The translations under genes were made by a program, and so were the position numbers. A stretch of 64,000 bases of DNA. It comes from Mesodorylaimus sp. YZB2_4 (Eukaryota; Nematoda; Enoplea; Dorylaimida; Dorylaimidae). The stretch covers positions 372,001 through 436,000 of the forward strand of contig JASANH010001668.1 in NCBI GenBank assembly GCA_030248295.1. The letters run 5' to 3'. The notes under the pieces were generated by a model, which saw only the letters and a program-made list of their open reading frames with translations, ran no database searches and was not told the DNA's origin. Each line of letters starts with the position of its first letter. Positions within the stretch are counted from its first letter, which is position 1. Positions 44,698 through 55,491 of the stretch are shown in pieces.

Positions 44698-45890
44698 TCA
44701 TTGATGTGATGGCAGCCGATACTCCAAAAGTTCATGTTGTTTTGGCTGTTGTATTCCAGGGAATCCAGTCTGATCAACACCAAGGTTTTTAGCGGATTTA
44801 AGCTTGCGGTTCAGAAGATCGGCGCAAAAAATTGGGAATACGCACAACGATAAGTCGCTGAAGCCGAGATAAAAATTGACCAAACCTCCAATTTGAGAAA
44901 GAAATTGCTCAAGTAGGTTCTTGACTTTTATTTTGAATTTAATATAAGATAATGGATCATGGGGTGTAAAACTAATTATAAACTCTGCATCACGCGAAAA
45001 TTCATGATTTTCCGCTTTGATCTCCTTTTTACACGAATAAAACTGTGATTACATGTTTCGCTGCATTGCGTTTGATGGTTTTTCCCAAGTTTTTAGCAGC
45101 TGCTCATGGCAAGCAGTGTAAATGTTACTGTGGCAGAATGGGAGCATCGTATCGTTGCGATTCTGCACAAAATGTTGGTAACTTGCTGGAACGCATTTAC
45201 AAATTTCAATGACCTCCTTGACCTGTCGTTTGATAGCACATACTTCTGGAGGTGTCTCGTCACGCTGACAATTAGCGAGAAATGTGTTGTGTGAGAAATC
45301 AATAATCAAATGCTTTTGTACAGAATAAAGATACGTATACAAGCAGCGACGATCGGTTGATTCCAATTGAAACTTGACTGGTTGAGAATGAGGATATCAA
45401 GATCATTTTGTGCAAAAACTTTCCCCATTATGACACTTGCTGGCTCATTTTTCATTGCTATTTCGGGATCAGGAGTGGGTTGAGGTCGCCCGAAATCCAT
45501 GCCGGTCCATAAGTCAAACGAATTGTTTCCAAGTCCATCGCATTCGATGCATTCACCAATCATATTTGACTTGTTCGAGGATCGATTGTGTAAGAGATAG
45601 TGAGTGATTCGGGACAGCGAATCGCTAAAATTATGGAATGCAAACTGGTTCATTTGGTGGGCTAATATTTTTTTGTTCGGCAACAGCCATTTGCATGTCC
45701 ACGTTTATATCTTAGTATCCGGCTAATAGAGGACAGAAGCCCTAATGAGTAAGAAACCAAGAGTAAGTACACCAGCCGCCCCGACGAGGGAGCCCATAAA
45801 GTCAGTTCTATGGATGTTGAAGAATTTTGCAAATTCTTTGAAGGCTGTCGACTGATGCTTTATATGTTTTACTCTTGGCGAAAACACAGA
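44698..45890 (-). pseudogene. DEG/ENaC sodium-channel pseudogene
   Basis: Reading the minus strand without any intron gives the degenerin/ENaC order. A cytoplasmic N-terminal motif and first TM: STAFKEFAKFFNIHRTDF then GSLVGAAGVLTLGFLLI. Then an extracellular part, and a cysteine segment VIEICKCVPASYQHF with CHSNIYTAC. Then the family hallmark before and in TM2, FLSQIGGLVNFYLGFSDLSL. It is broken by in-frame stops at 45723-45725, 45705-45707 and 45049-45051 and by a frameshift between about 45306 and 45366. At about 1.2 kb it is also shorter than a normal channel, with part of the cysteine-rich domain missing. Lack of introns in a genome of split genes suggests a retrocopy, though an intronless ancestor cannot be excluded. 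DEG/ENaC channels are amiloride-sensitive cation channels. Confidence 0.75.
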
Positions 45891-46064
45891 AGCGCGCACT
45901 CAAAACAGCAATTACAAGGATCGGATGATACTAGCCTGATGAGGCTGATGCTGATCAATAAGGGGCAACTACTGCAGAGAGATACTTGTGTCAAAGAAGG
46001 ATGTATGATAGTTAAAAGTTTTTTCGAAATTCCAGTTTTCCATTGTCCACACTTAACCATCATA

Positions 46065-46655
46065 GGGGCCACCCATACAGGACGTCCACCAAAAAATGGG
46101 TTTTTTCGACTCCCCCTCCCCCTATCCACCTTCCCACCAGCTTTTGCAGCTGAACCAGGACCAGACCAGGACCAAAGCAGGATCGGGATAAGCCACAGCT
46201 TTCCTGCTGCTAGTCAGGATGGACTAGAAAAGTTGTAGGAACTTTTACATTTTTGCGCTGTCAGTCAGTGCGAAATAATATAGGCACACGGGCTGCTCCT
46301 AGTTCAGTCCGGTCTGGTTCCGTTTGGCCCTGGATCAGTTCGGCAGTCTCGGTGACGGTAATCGATCTTAGTATCGTTGTAAAAACTGGAATATTATCGA
46401 TCTTAGTCACTCGACAAAAATTCTTTGGAACCACGCTTGATGACTCAAATATTGATAATTTTTTATCTACAGTAGAACCTTTTAATTTTTATCTAGAATA
46501 ATGATAATTTTCCTAATTTTCCTAGTTATCTCCCACCAATTCTGTAAGAGGACGTCCACTTGGCTTCAGCCTGACCCCTCCATCATCCACTTCCATCCAC
46601 TTTCCGCTGACCCCCACCCACCCCCCTTGGGTGGACATCCTTTATGGATGGCCCC
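46065..46655. mobile_element. GGGGCC-ended transposon, copy 2 (3-bp TSD)
   Basis: The left end GGGGCCACCCATACAGGACG and the right end (inverted GGGGCCATCCATAAAGGATG) match at 17 of 20. It is flanked by ATA on both sides (46062-46064 and 46656-46658). It is inverted relative to copy 1: its left 75 bp equal the right end of 24232-25278 and its right 100 bp equal that element's left end. The 591-bp interior differs from copy 1 and includes GGACCAGACCAGGACC-type repeats. It is non-autonomous. Confidence 0.85.
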
Positions 46656-46658
46656 ATA

Positions 46659-47944
46659 GTGACATGAACAGCAAAATTATTTAGCTTACAGAATAAATTT
46701 CTCTATATCTTTTGATAACTTTGCGCATTTGACACTTCTTGGACCATGGACCAAGGCCAATTGGCAAACGTCTCGGAAATTTTATAGCTGGCTGCTGCAA
46801 ACGCGCAGCAACCGGCTGGTTAGTAACTATCATTGAAAATAGCTGATATTATCTGATGTATTCATATACATAGTTTTGTAACGTATATTCTCCACTGTTG
46901 TCAATATTGATCTAGATTTGCGTTCATTTCAAACGGGTTGGCCTTGCCATGACATACTTTATCCATTAGCAAAACACCACAGCGCCACTCGATAGCTTCA
47001 ATATTTGACTCTATGTACATTCTTCTTCACATTTTTCATCTTTTGCTGGGCTCAAAGTCGCAAAAATTCTGAGTGGAATTGTAGAAACGTGTGGGAAACT
47101 TCTGCTGAAATCGATTCGAGATGCACACAAATTTCGAGCACTTCACTGAAAGAAACTTGAACTCAGTATTTTTGGCAGCTGCAGCCTAACGTAAAGAACT
47201 TTAACTTTGTTTCATAACTTTATCCACTTCGTTCTGTGGCATTAAGAGTCAGACACTTACAAATTATGCCCCTCAAAAACTCACCTAGCCTCTAACGTGG
47301 AAAGATGTTTTTGACTTTAACTCGTCTTCTTTGAGAAAACGAAGCTTGTCTCTCTGATCTTTTGTCACAAGTTCGCACGCTAATAGAACTTTATAAATAA
47401 GACCGTTTTGGAATGCAAGGTTTGTCCAGACTTTTTATTTTCCGTTTCTTCAACGCATGTCTGCCGTCTAGTCTTTGCCTACTTGTCACCCTCACCCTGT
47501 CTCTACTCTATGTACAGTACTGGTCCGCCTACAACTGCCCGACCCTCACATTGTCCGACTATAACCAGACACCATCCATCATCGACTTGTGGTTTTAACA
47601 GGCTCGCTCCGGCCAGGTCAAGGCAATCTCGAACTGTCAGTTGACCCGTTTCTCGTCAGTGCCCCATGTCTACAGGTATAATAGTAATTGCCGCACTTTC
47701 GTTCCCCTATCAGGCCTGAAATGCTTGCAATCTTTCCTCAAGATTCGTTCATGCGTAGCCGCTAGCTGACAGAGACAGAGTGGTATACTCTTGCCGGTCA
47801 GGTCGAGGGCAATCTGCATTCACCATTGGTCAATTCTCCTTCATCGACACTCGACGGCACTAAAACTAGTATGTAGAACACAACCCCGCACGGACTTTTT
47901 TGCTTCATTTTCGTTTTCCTGGCCACACTGTACTGAATCATTCT
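46659..47944. other. Intergenic upstream of LRR gene 2
   Basis: No gene is supported. Two similar segments (near 47600-47640 and 47795-47840, both with GGTCA/GG..AAGGCAATCT-like runs) suggest a small diverged local duplication. The frame at 47408-47644 has no family resemblance. Confidence 0.3.
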
Positions 47945-50293
47945 ATGCTCAGTCAGCTGCTAATCATGCACTATTACATCCTGCCGTGCCTCTTTTCACA
48001 CTTGTTTATCGCCATCGGTGCCGCAGATACCACTCCTTGTCCTTTCAATGAAAATTGCGAATGCAAGCAGGTTGAGCCACCGAATTCGCGTATCTTTCAA
48101 TCAATTGACTGCTATCGCACCCTTTCCCTGCCGAAATTTCTATCGCCATCGAATAAAAAATACGTCATTACTGGTTCCTTTTTGTTGAAATGTAATGTTG
48201 ACAAATTGCCGGCAAGATACTTCGATATTTTTATGTCAATCGAACAGCTCCATTTATTCCACATGGGGGAAGGCGATCAACAATGTAATGATCACGCTTT
48301 CGAAGGGGTCGAAATAGGAAATCTGAAAATTAGCTACATTAGCGGTATTCTTCCACCACCGACCGCTTTGAAAAAGGTTGGAGAAAGGAATTTGACAAGT
48401 TTATCAATTCTTGTCGACGAAGCAATGAGTTTAAACAAAGGCGATTTTCAGAATTTTTCCGCCTTACAGGCACTCACAATCGACAACGGCCACACCAATG
48501 CACCGATCGATATTCTGGGAAAAAATGTGTTCTCAGGCTTGGAACAAAGTTTGATCCATCTGGAAATTATGAATGCCCCGCTGCCTGAATTTCCGAACAT
48601 ACAAAACTTGACAAAACTGAAAAAGTTAACATTAAGAAATAATGAACTGAACGAAATTCCAAACGACGTGTTTTCTGAAATGGCAGAGCTGAGAGAATTG
48701 GCTTTGGATTTTAACAATTTTGGAGTGTCCATCATGGAAGGCGCACTGGACCATTTGCCCACTACTCTCAGTGCACTGTCGCTAAAAGGAGTGGGAATGG
48801 AAGCAGTGCCCCGAAATATACTGAAGAACAAGACTCAACTCACTGATTTGGACTTGTCAAACAATAAAATTCAAAAAATTCAAAAAAATGATTTTACAGA
48901 TTTAATTAATTTAGAAAATCTACTTTTTAGCGAGAACCCAATTTCAACTATTGAAGTCGGCTCTTTTCCCAACACTAAGAATAAAACTGTGACCACTGTG
49001 CAACTCAGAGGCACAAAATTAACGTCTTTGGACCTATCGGCTCTCCATGGTTTCTCGGATTGCCTATTTTATGCTAGCGGAAATGCTTTTCTCAAAACAT
49101 TGAACGTTTCTGACATGGAAAAGGTGAGTTGTGCCATTTTTCTGGAGGGGTTTTAGAAGACACGACCGCTGTAGCTGCTGTGTACTTGTACAGTATTTTT
49201 AAATATCGCTAGGATAAGATATACTTTCGAAAATGAAGGCATACCGAAATATTTTTTGAATAATGGCGAGGCAATATGCCGATGACACGCACACACTTGC
49301 CTGGTAATGCGCAGGTGACTGCCTATGACATGGCCACCTGAATTGCATAAGAGACGCCCCTTGACACGAAATTTCCGTTTTCTTAACTCCTTCCAGCGGG
49401 AAAGGGGGCTAGGCCGACGCGATAGTTTTACCTGGTTCGTGTCGCAAAAACTTCAAGCTACGAAAAAATCACGTAACAAAACACAGAGTAACAAGACCAT
49501 CGACAACCGTTGGTTGGCGAAGTAAAACTTTTAAAAACCAAAAATTGCATTATGTTTCTAGGTGCAAAAGAAAGCTCTTTGCAAAATATTAGGGGCGCCT
49601 GGCCAAATGGTCAGAAGTGGTCAGCGTCTAATTATTGAATTTTTGTGTTAACGAAACTTAGCGTTGAGCAAATCGAGCAGAGCTCTTTCCAAATTCAGTT
49701 TTTGGGCTCGGAGTTCCGACTTAAAGCTTTCAACACTGGGGCTTGGGAAAAAAACCCAAAACATCCAGCAGAACTTAAAAATTTCGCAGAACTCTTCTGT
49801 CTACGCGCTGACCACTGCTGACCACCTGGCCAGACGCCTCTGATATATTGCGCAGAGCTTTCTTCTGCACCTGGAAACAAATTACAATTTTCGCTTTTTA
49901 AAAATTCGACTGCACCGTTGGCGATTTTTGCCTTGTGAGAACACATGAACCACAACAAACCTCTTTTACGCAGTTTAGTCTATTACTGGGGTCAAAATAA
50001 TGCAAAATCTATTTGTTTAGGTTCCTTCACATGCATCAGTTTGGCTGGTGGCTTCAGCATTAAAGACTATCGACTCCAGAATCGGGAAGCTACTTGGCAA
50101 GACCAAGCTATTCCTAGATATTTCAAAAAACAACCTAAATTGCGAGGACTTGGAGTGGATGGCCCAATTTTTGGTATGCCAGAGTACCGGAGCAATCAGA
50201 GCAGATGATTCCCAATGTTCTGATGGCAACAAACAAGAATTTAGTGATTATATGGATGGTATATATGATAGATACAAATGTCCAAGAAACTAA
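47945..50293 (+). CDS. Secreted leucine-rich-repeat protein 2
   Basis: Two exons, 47945-49123 and 50021-50293 (phase 0), encode 483 residues. The open frame extends 15 codons further upstream, but the ATG at 47945 puts a standard signal peptide first (LLIMHYYILPCLFSHLFIAI). The N-terminal cap CPFNENCECKQVEPP, the repeats (LKKLTLRNNELNEIP, LSALSLKGVGMEAVP, LTDLDLSNNKIQKIQ) and the C-terminal cap (LNCEDLEWMAQFLVC ... DSQCSD) correspond one for one to the gene at 41229, including intron position and the first exon-2 residues VP. AATAAA at 50343-50348 follows the stop by 50 bases. Intron 1 contains a fold-back repeat. No membrane anchor is seen. Confidence 0.88.
49500..49945. repeat. Fold-back repeat family, copy 3, in LRR2 intron
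   Basis: Left arm about 49545-49650: AAAACCAAAAATTGCAT, GGTGCAAAAGAAAGCTCTTT, GCCTGGCCAAATGGTCAG. Right arm about 49795-49920: its imperfect inverted copy (CTGACCACCTGGCCAGACGC, AGAGCTTTCTTCTGCACC, ATTACAATTTTCGC). The loop resembles copy 2 in including a TTCGA/CGACTTAAAGCTT segment. It lies wholly within intron 1 of LRR gene 2. Confidence 0.7.
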
Positions 50294-50342
50294 AAATTTA
50301 AAGGGAAAATCAACGTTGGTTTATCTCAATATTGAAATATCC

Positions 50343-50348
50343 AATAAA
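50343..50348 (+). promoter_or_regulatory. Poly(A) signal of LRR gene 2
   Basis: AATAAA lies 50 bases after the stop codon of the LRR gene. Confidence 0.6.
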
Positions 50349-51706
50349 ATTTGTTTCTGATTTCCAAAATTTACAATTATATTACGTTTAATCGTTAATA
50401 AATGCGCATCAGGTTTAGTCTCAAAATACAGTCTTCTTTCCGCTATATATCTTCTCTAAAAAGATTTTAAACCAGTTCGAGTTGCTGTATTCACACTTAT
50501 CATCTTTTTCATCGCAGAATCACAAGAAGCAGAAGCTGGCTCACTCTTGCAACACAATACTTCTCACCTGCTTTAGCTGCATCAGGAGCTGTAGCGAATG
50601 ATCACCAGACACCTCTGTGACTGCATCGTTAGCCCTCAGCGTTCAAGCAGGATATTTCTCCTTCTGAATATACAATGTACATTTCCCACTTTTCCTTTCT
50701 CCTTGACAAAGTAGTATTAGGTCCATGATGAGGCAGCCAATCGCAGTCTTTCTGGCCCTCGATAAAAGTCAAAGGCATTAGATCGGAAAACTAGCAGCAT
50801 CAATATCACATCCATCTGGCCTTTTTTGTTTATTTTCGGTCATTTCGTGTTGGGTTTTTTTTACACGCGGTATCATGACCAGCGGTCAATTAGGGCTAGG
50901 CCCTCATATCACTTTAATAATGTGATTAGGCCAATCTCCATGCGATCGAAACGCTTTGTCGCAGTGCTCTCGGATGACGCCTATTGTTCTTGGCAAGAAA
51001 CAAGTCAAAATTAATGCAACAGTAAATTTATGATGTCATTTTCCTGTGAACGACAGATCGCACATCGAGACCGTTGCGAGTGGAAGGCGACTGCTGTTGT
51101 TAAAAGTGCAGCGCTAACTCAAGGAAACAATCAAATTCAATGAGCAGGAAACAAAGCAAGGGTACATCAAATTTTGAACAATTGATCCTTGATTTAGTGC
51201 TTAGGATTCAGAAGACTGAGATTTAATCTCTGTCTTCCAATTACTCAGGAAGAGTGATTGGCCGAAAAAGCTAGCAGATTTTTCAAGGAATAGCTTTGCT
51301 GCCTGCTTGACTACGAAGGACAAAATCTGCTCTTGCTGGAACAGTGAGAGTAAGCCTTTGAAAAATCTGAGTACACGCACATGTAACAAGCCCCACCACC
51401 ATATCGAGTTCTTCACCCCTAGCTGTTTTTGCCTTGCAGTGAACCGAGCTCCAACGACCGCGAAAACCTGAACGACCGTAGCGATCAGCCGCCCTAAGGG
51501 AACTGTGAATCACTCACCGCCAAAGTGTAGAGCCCCTTTCACAAAAAATGATAATAGTTTAGCAGGAACGATCACGAATTCAAACAGTCTGAAGAGTTCT
51601 CGAAATCCAGATTGCTTTCAACCAATTCACACACGATGAAACAGCCAGATCACTCATCATATACGCATCATGAACACGATTAGTTTTCTCTGGTCTGTCG
51701 GTCATT
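50349..51706. other. Intergenic between convergent LRR2 and four-TM gene copy 2
   Basis: No supported gene or named repeat. The right end, from about 51630, aligns weakly with the 3' flank of four-TM gene copy 1 (inverted), for example AACACGATTAG and TGATGAGTGAT on the minus strand. Confidence 0.35.
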
Positions 51707-52432
51707 TCACTTTGATTTCTTTAGGTGGATGACAGCGTGGACTGCCAGGCAGAGAGCCTCAGCCCCGTTGATCACGCAGACGAGGTTACCCAAGTAAAAC
51801 ATAGCCATCCACGTCCTCGGAGTGCCGGTGTAGTACCGCTTCGAGAAGATTTCCTCAGCCAGAGTGTACCTCAGGTCGGGGCGGCGAACACTCGTGAACT
51901 CGGCAAATGCGATGCCAGTGATTGCCCAGAGAAGGCTGCGCGCCAGCGGATACCACCAGATGTTATTTTGGCATACACTGACCTGGGGGAGGGGATCGCG
52001 CCACCACGATTTCATGTACTCGATCTGGCCACTGCACAGTTCGAACGATTGATCAATCACCGCCACGGCCAACATGAACCACAACCACCAGAGGTCGACG
52101 CGATTGCAAGACTCCAATTGCTTGTTCCATTTTTGTTGAGCAGCCAAGCGACACATTCCGATCGAACGCATCTTTGGCGTGATGCGGGTTTGGGGAGGCA
52201 AACGCCAGAAACGCAGTAAGTCGTTGTCACTGACGTTCAAATGTGGTTCGGCAGCGTGGTAGAACTCGTACGCGAAGTTCGTCGTCATTTCGTCCACCAT
52301 CGACGTGCTGTTGTCGTAGCTGTAACTTTTAGATGGTTTCTTGAGCGTGGCGGGCATGAAAAGCAGCACAATTATGCATCCAGTGACCAGGCTCGAGATG
52401 GAGCGCAAGACTTGAACGATTAGCACATTCAT
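51707..52432 (-). CDS. Four-TM membrane protein, unknown family (copy 2)
   Basis: A single open exon of 241 residues; the ATG is at the position matching copy 1 at 736. The first roughly 150 residues are almost identical to copy 1. The last 90 differ at many positions, and there is a two-residue insertion before RRPDL (AEFTSVRRPDL against AVFERRPDL). The same four hydrophobic segments are present. The 5' flank is shared for about 140 bp, to near 52575. The copies are inverted and 50 kb apart. Family and function are unknown; conservation of the frame despite many substitutions at the C-terminus suggests it is, or was until recently, coding. Confidence 0.75.
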   Translation of the reverse strand: MNVLIVQVLRSISSLVTGCIIVLLFMPATLKKPSKSYSYDNSTSMVDEMTTNFAYEFYHAAEPHLNVSDNDLLRFWRLPPQTRITPKMRSIGMCRLAAQQKWNKQLESCNRVDLWWLWFMLAVAVIDQSFELCSGQIEYMKSWWRDPLPQVSVCQNNIWWYPLARSLLWAITGIAFAEFTSVRRPDLRYTLAEEIFSKRYYTGTPRTWMAMFYLGNLVCVINGAEALCLAVHAVIHLKKSK

Positions 52433-53098
52433 TGTCAAGAGCTGCTTGGGTCGATAAGGGCACTCGATAGACGCAACCAGCCAGGCGCAGACAGAAGACA
52501 GGGATGAACAGTGTGCAGTGCGTGCAAAGAATCACGCAGAGAATAGCTTATTCGGGCTACTTTACAATGTCACCTGCTATAGTAGAGTGGAAAGCCGACT
52601 TTACTATTAGCCTGTGGCTAGCAGAGTATTCAAGCGTGGCATAGAACTAGGCATACCGGAGGCGAAAAGCATAACGTATCATAAACAATGCCAGGCACTA
52701 AAGGTGGGCTTACAAGGCGAGGGGAGAGGAGGTGGGCTTTTTAGTCTAAAGCGTAACCTTGCTACACCTGCCATTCTTGCCACTTGCTGCTTGCGAACAG
52801 GAACAATCTATCCTCAATGCAGGTTCACTACGTCTTCTCCCCCACTATTTTTGCTTCTCGCCCATCAGATAGTGTCATATGGTTTCACGACTGGCGTTCG
52901 AATTCTCGCTGACGGGCGCGTTTTGATGCTGATCATGCATTTTTTCTGCTCCCGACTTGTCTTCCACAGTGTCATGCTTAGGCTGCTGTGCTGACCGCAT
53001 CTGATCAGCGTGTTTCCTACATATTTTATTGTTTACGCTGACTAAGTATCAATATTCAGCTGTTTTCCTTTGCACAGTGCCTTTTTCATGTGCGTGGC
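52433..53098. other. Intergenic between four-TM copy 2 and Gypsy relic
   Basis: The first 140 bp are the duplicated 5' flank of the four-TM gene. The rest (including open stretch 52614-52994) shows no family. I looked here for the 3' LTR of the Gypsy-type element and found no match to the sequence upstream of its gag. Confidence 0.35.
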
Positions 53099-53935
53099 TC
53101 AATAGGGACCTTTGCCCTGCGTGCGTTTCACCCATACTGTCTCTCCCCCATAATACGAGCGTGGCGTACTAGTGCGGTCATGGTACTGCTGTTGCTTGAA
53201 AAGTGAGCGGTCGATCGTGTGAGGAACACTCGGTTTAAGCAAGTCAAGCCGGGTGCGAATGCGGCAACCAAACATAATTTCGGCAGGTGATCGTCCCGTA
53301 GTGCTATGCGGAGTGTTGCGATAAGAAATCAGAAATCGCTGAAGGCGAAGACTCTGATCGCTCTTCCCGTCCCACGCTGCCGTGAAGCGTTCCTTAAATG
53401 TTCGTACCGAACGCTCAGCCAGTTCATTTGTTTTCGTATGGTATGGCCTACTTCGGATGTGCTTGATGCCGTTGCTGGTACAGAATTCCTTGAATTCCGC
53501 TGAGACAAAATTCAGTCCATTATTCAAAACAATGGTGCGTGGCAAACCAAAATGTGCGAAGACAGCCCGCAGTAACCGGAGTGTCGCGGACGTCGATGTG
53601 TCCAAGGTTGGTTTGATTTCAAGCCATTTGGTGTAGGCATCCACAATAGCTAGCCATGATTTCCCTTCAAACGGTCCGGCGTAGGCAATGTGCACTCGCG
53701 ACCATGGTTCGGCTGGCACAGCCCATGAATATAATGGTACTTTCGGCTGTTTCGGTCGAGTTTCCTGACAGCCGTTGCAGCTTTTCACAAACTGTTCGAT
53801 GTCCTCGTCAATGTGCGGCCACCACACATGGAATCTTGCATTTGCCTTCATCGCTGCTTCTCCTGGCTGTCCCTCGTGCAAGACCTCCTGGATTCCCCTG
53901 CGCAGTTTTGTTGTAACCACGATCCTTACTTGCAA
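53099..53935 (-). pseudogene. Gypsy integrase remnant, catalytic residues lost
   Basis: This frame of 278 codons is the longest intact piece of the element. The zinc-binding HHCC region is present (VLHEGQPGEAAMKANARF ... SCNGCQ) but one histidine is replaced by Gln. In the core, the first catalytic aspartate is replaced by Ala (VHIAYAGPF) and the second by Asn (VLNNGLNF). The glutamate remains (NELAERSVRTFKERF). The C-terminal domain is cut short by a stop after KGPY. Confidence 0.88.
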
Positions 53936-54055
53936 TAGAAAAATCTTCTAATACGACAGTGCATGCCTCTTGTCGAAAAACACCTGCAACTCGGATGGTA
54001 CGTATTCGCTTCTTGTCGCCTGGCCAGCCCCGCTCGTGATATGCGATGATCCAGG

Positions 54056-55481
54056 TCACTGTTGGATCTCGAATCGTTTGTTGTTGCAATGCGATCCGTG
54101 TGACAGGCAAGACCTCCAACTTGAGATGCAGAAGGTGGTAAGCCTGTCCCATTTGCTTCGTCGCTGAACTTGATGTGTTCTTGCTAGGAAGGCGCGATAA
54201 TGCGTCCCTGGCGCATTGCTGCTCCCACTGATATACTCTATATCGTAGTCGTATGTGCTGAGGGAAAGTGCCCATCGTACCAAGCGATTGTTTTGCAATT
54301 TTGGAATCTCGCGCTGCGCTCCAAAAATTCTTTCCAACGGTTTGTTGTCCGTTCTCAATATAAAGTGGTACAGGTACTGATGGTATTTTGTCACTCCAAA
54401 AATAAGTCCTAGTGCTTCTTTGTCAAAGCGTGCATAGCGTTTTTCCGCATCTTTCAATGTACTGGACGCAATGCTCGTCGCCCTTTGTCCATTTCCAAAC
54501 TGCATTCTTCTTCGTCAAACGATGCAGGTTAGCACGGAGCGTTGTAGCCGTGGAATAAACTTGGCATATTGGTTGATTGATCCTAAAAATGAGCGTAACT
54601 TGGGAACGTTGATTGGCATCGGCAAATTGTTGATTACCTAGAGCCGTTCTGTCGTTGGATGGATCTCAATTGCATCAATCGTATGTCCGAGATTAGTGAC
54701 AGTCGCTTGCAGAAACTTGCATTTCTGGGCATGCGTTTTGACGTTTGCTTCGGATATGCGTTCGAGTACTGTTCGAAGGCGTGCATTGTGCTCCGACACG
54801 GTTCTCCCTCTAAGCAAAATGTCGCCGATGAAAGGTTCAGTGGCCCCGAGTCCTGTTAAGATTGACTCCATCGTCTTTTGAAATAGAGCCGGTGCGGAGC
54901 TTATTCCAAAAGGTGAGCGCCTATAACGGAAATAGCCCTTGTGCGTTGCAATCACCAAGTATTTCCTCGACCTTTCATCGACCTCCATTTGCATATGCGT
55001 CTTTCAAGTAGATTTTTGAGAAATATCGACACCCATTGAACTTCGTCGCGATCTGTTCAAATGTTGGGAGAGGGTGCGGATCAGTAATGATGTGCGGATT
55101 GATCGTTACCTTAAAGTCGGCACAGATGCGAATGTCTCCGTTCGGCTTAACTACACATACTGTAGGCGATGCCCATTCGATTAATGAGGGCAGTGTATCG
55201 ACCGGCTCAAGGACCCATCTCTTGACGAGACGTTCGAGTTCCTGTTCCATCCCTGGCTGGATGGGGAACGGAACTGGGCGAGGTTTGAATACCTTGTGTG
55301 CGGCATCTGGGCGCATATGAACCACTGCTTTGTATCCACGGATAGTGCCCAGTTGCCCCTCGAACAGTTCCTTGAACTCGTGCTGAAGTTTTTGTACCTG
55401 CCGCAAGTCCATAGGTGTTGCGGCTGGTGCTGCTGCAGGCATGGCTGAAGTAAGCGTGCATACGGTAACTCCTTCTGGCAA
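54056..55481 (-). pseudogene. Gypsy reverse transcriptase and RNase H remnants
   Basis: The RT N-terminal part (55481-54975) has the region VLEPVDTLPSLIEWASPTV, then VVKPNGDIRICADFKVTIN and the FSKIYLKDAY palm segment. A frameshift near 54985 moves to frame 54994-54638 (YRRSPFGISSAPALFQ, then KCKFLQATVTNLGHTID). The polymerase YxDD box is changed to FIGD, losing one catalytic aspartate. RNase H follows after a break, in frame 54505-54056: KRYARFDKEALGLIFGV, LRTDNKPLERIFG and the tether YISGSSNAPG. Confidence 0.85.
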
Positions 55482-55491
55482 TCATAGGCCG

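Noticed and set aside
51725-52219. Plus-strand 164-codon frame opposite four-TM copy 2
   Set aside because: The same antisense shadow as at 949-1425; it is carried along by the duplication.
53306-53916. Plus-strand frames opposite the integrase
   Set aside because: Antisense shadows of the Gypsy integrase frame.
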